A DNA stretch of 64,000 nt, taken from Acidimicrobiales bacterium. Its GTDB lineage: Bacteria; Actinomycetota; Acidimicrobiia; Acidimicrobiales; AC-14. The translations under genes were made by a program, and so were the position numbers. The notes under the pieces were generated by a model that saw nothing but the letters and a program-made list of their open reading frames with translations, had not been told where the DNA came from and did no database searches. Numbering within the stretch: the stretch's first letter is position 1; each line of letters opens with the position of its first letter. Of this stretch, positions 63,089-64,000 are shown piece after piece. The stretch spans positions 1-64,000 of the forward strand of contig JAODBK010000039.1 in assembly GCA_025463925.1 (NCBI GenBank), written 5' to 3'.

Positions 63089-64000
63089 TTACTGCTGGCT
63101 GCGGGTTCGGGCCGCGGCGTCCATGGCCGAGCGCGCGATCACCGGCGCATCCCGCCCGGTGGACGACTTCTCCTCGTGGTACTCCTCTTCGACGTTCACC
63201 GCCCAGATGTCGTGCGGCGGGTCGGCGCCCAGGATGTTGTCGACGGTGAGCATGGCGGTGTACATCGAGTGGTCCTGGTTGTTGTACCGGTGCATGCCGT
63301 TGCGACCGACCGCGAAGACGTTCGGCGTGTGCGCTTCGAGCCATCGGCGCAGAACCTCGACGTTGGCGGCGTACGTGTCGTCGTAGGTCGGGTAGGCCTT
63401 CGGCATCCGCACGACGTAACCGGCCTCCACCTTGGTCGGATCGACCAGGTTCAGCGCGGCCAGCTCGCGCTTGCCGAGCTCGATGAGGTCGCGGTCGGCG
63501 GCGTTCCAGAGCTCGTCGCCCTCGAACACGAAGTACTCGAGGCCGAGGCAGGTGCGGCCCTCCTTGATCATGTACGGCGACCAGCTGCCGAAGTTCTGGA
63601 TGCGGCCGAGCTTGACGTCCGGCGAGTGGACGTAGATCCAGTTGTCGGGAAAGCCCGACGCTTCCGGCACGACCAGTGCGACGGTGAGGAAGTCGCGGTA
63701 CTGGAGTCCTTCGGCCGCAGCCCGGACGTCGTCGGGGATCGGCGGGTCCATGATCTCGAGCAGCTGGCCCATCGGCATCGAGCTGACGACGTGGCTGCAC
63801 TCGTAGACGGTGGGCGCGCCTCCCGTCTCGGCCCGCACCGACACCGCCTTGCCGTCCTCGTGCCGGATCCGGGTGACATAGCTGTTCATCACGACCTTGG
63901 TGCCGGCGGCCTCGACGAGATCGCGGCAGCGCTCCCACATCATCCCGGGCCCGTACTTCGGGTACTGGAACTCCTCGATGAGGGACGTGATGTCCTTCTG
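63089..64000 (-). CDS. FAD-dependent oxidoreductase, UDP-galactopyranose-mutase/amine-oxidase-like (5' end outside window)
   Basis: The last 304 residues of a protein that continues past the window; codon phase at 64000 is intact. Visible are VSSMPMGQLLEIMDPPIP (typical of the FAD-binding fold second half), KSRAYPTYDDTY-like KAYPTYDDTYAANVEVLRRW, and GRNGMHRYNNQDHSMYTAML near the end, a pattern of NAD(P)/FAD-binding proteins near UDP-galactopyranose mutase. Neighbouring glycan genes fit a sugar-nucleotide flavoenzyme. The FAD-binding GxGxxG is outside the window, so the family is not final. Confidence 0.78.
   Translation of the reverse strand, partial: QKDITSLIEEFQYPKYGPGMMWERCRDLVEAAGTKVVMNSYVTRIRHEDGKAVSVRAETGGAPTVYECSHVVSSMPMGQLLEIMDPPIPDDVRAAAEGLQYRDFLTVALVVPEASGFPDNWIYVHSPDVKLGRIQNFGSWSPYMIKEGRTCLGLEYFVFEGDELWNAADRDLIELGKRELAALNLVDPTKVEAGYVVRMPKAYPTYDDTYAANVEVLRRWLEAHTPNVFAVGRNGMHRYNNQDHSMYTAMLTVDNILGADPPHDIWAVNVEEEYHEEKSSTGRDAPVIARSAMDAAARTRSQQ

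Noticed and set aside
1-64000. rRNA genes, CRISPR arrays, replication origin or prophage
   Set aside because: None seen on either strand.

Overview
The window comes from a very GC-rich actinobacterium. Genes are packed tightly, GTG and TTG starts are common, and many neighbours overlap by 4 bases (ATGA, GTGA, TTGA). Gene content (Cox-type maturation genes, ergothioneine genes, DUF501 plus exopolyphosphatase, an AftD-like arabinosyltransferase, EAL/GGDEF proteins and no mycolate genes) would fit the class Acidimicrobiia. That is inference: no rRNA or universal marker is present to prove it.

Region 1 (1-9.6 kb, plus strand) begins inside a molybdenum-hydroxylase maturation cluster: CoxE (partial), two XdhC/CoxI proteins, a nucleotide cyclase fused to DUF1707, a MocA-like nucleotidyltransferase and CoxG. 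A DUF501 protein, an exopolyphosphatase and a small unknown gene follow. Next is a SsuABC/NitT-type ABC transporter with an Rrf2 regulator. Region 2 (9.6-25.2 kb) is metabolic: a class V aminotransferase, an acyl-CoA synthetase, a RimJ-like acetyltransferase, a minus-strand lipid operon (PD-(D/E)XK nuclease, PlsC-like acyltransferase, SDR, two hot-dog dehydratases), egtB-egtD with a 40-codon ORF in front, an amidase, two VOC proteins and a Bcp-type peroxiredoxin.

Region 3 (25.2-37.5 kb) is the accessory part and the most unusual. Two paralogous FtsX-like permeases share a duplicated leader and have no ATPase next to them. Then comes a c-di-GMP-I riboswitch in front of a small secreted TasA/CalY-like protein, a SipW-type signal peptidase with a DUF5305-like domain, and a PAS-PAS-PAS-EAL protein that ends in an OmpR-type DNA-binding domain. 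This looks like one c-di-GMP-controlled surface-protein operon. It is interrupted between the secreted protein and its peptidase by a 1480-bp IS1595-type element with perfect 24-bp terminal inverted repeats, an 8-bp target duplication, a transposase lacking its catalytic domain, and small passenger genes. A tRNA with anticodon UAA but a short variable arm ends the region.

Region 4 (37.5-48 kb) holds a GH63-like glucosidase, a second c-di-GMP protein (membrane GGDEF-EAL), the preQ0 genes queD-queC-queE starting inside the GGDEF-EAL stop codon, a glycogen debranching enzyme and nicotinate phosphoribosyltransferase. Region 5 (48-64 kb) is a cell-surface glycan locus: a 1435-residue AftD-like protein, then a long minus-strand series with a GT4, a flippase, an OafA-like acyltransferase, a GT39, DUF2142 and DUF2304 proteins, a DPM1-like GT2, a large membrane protein, a metallo-beta-lactamase-fold hydrolase and an FAD oxidoreductase that runs off the window end.
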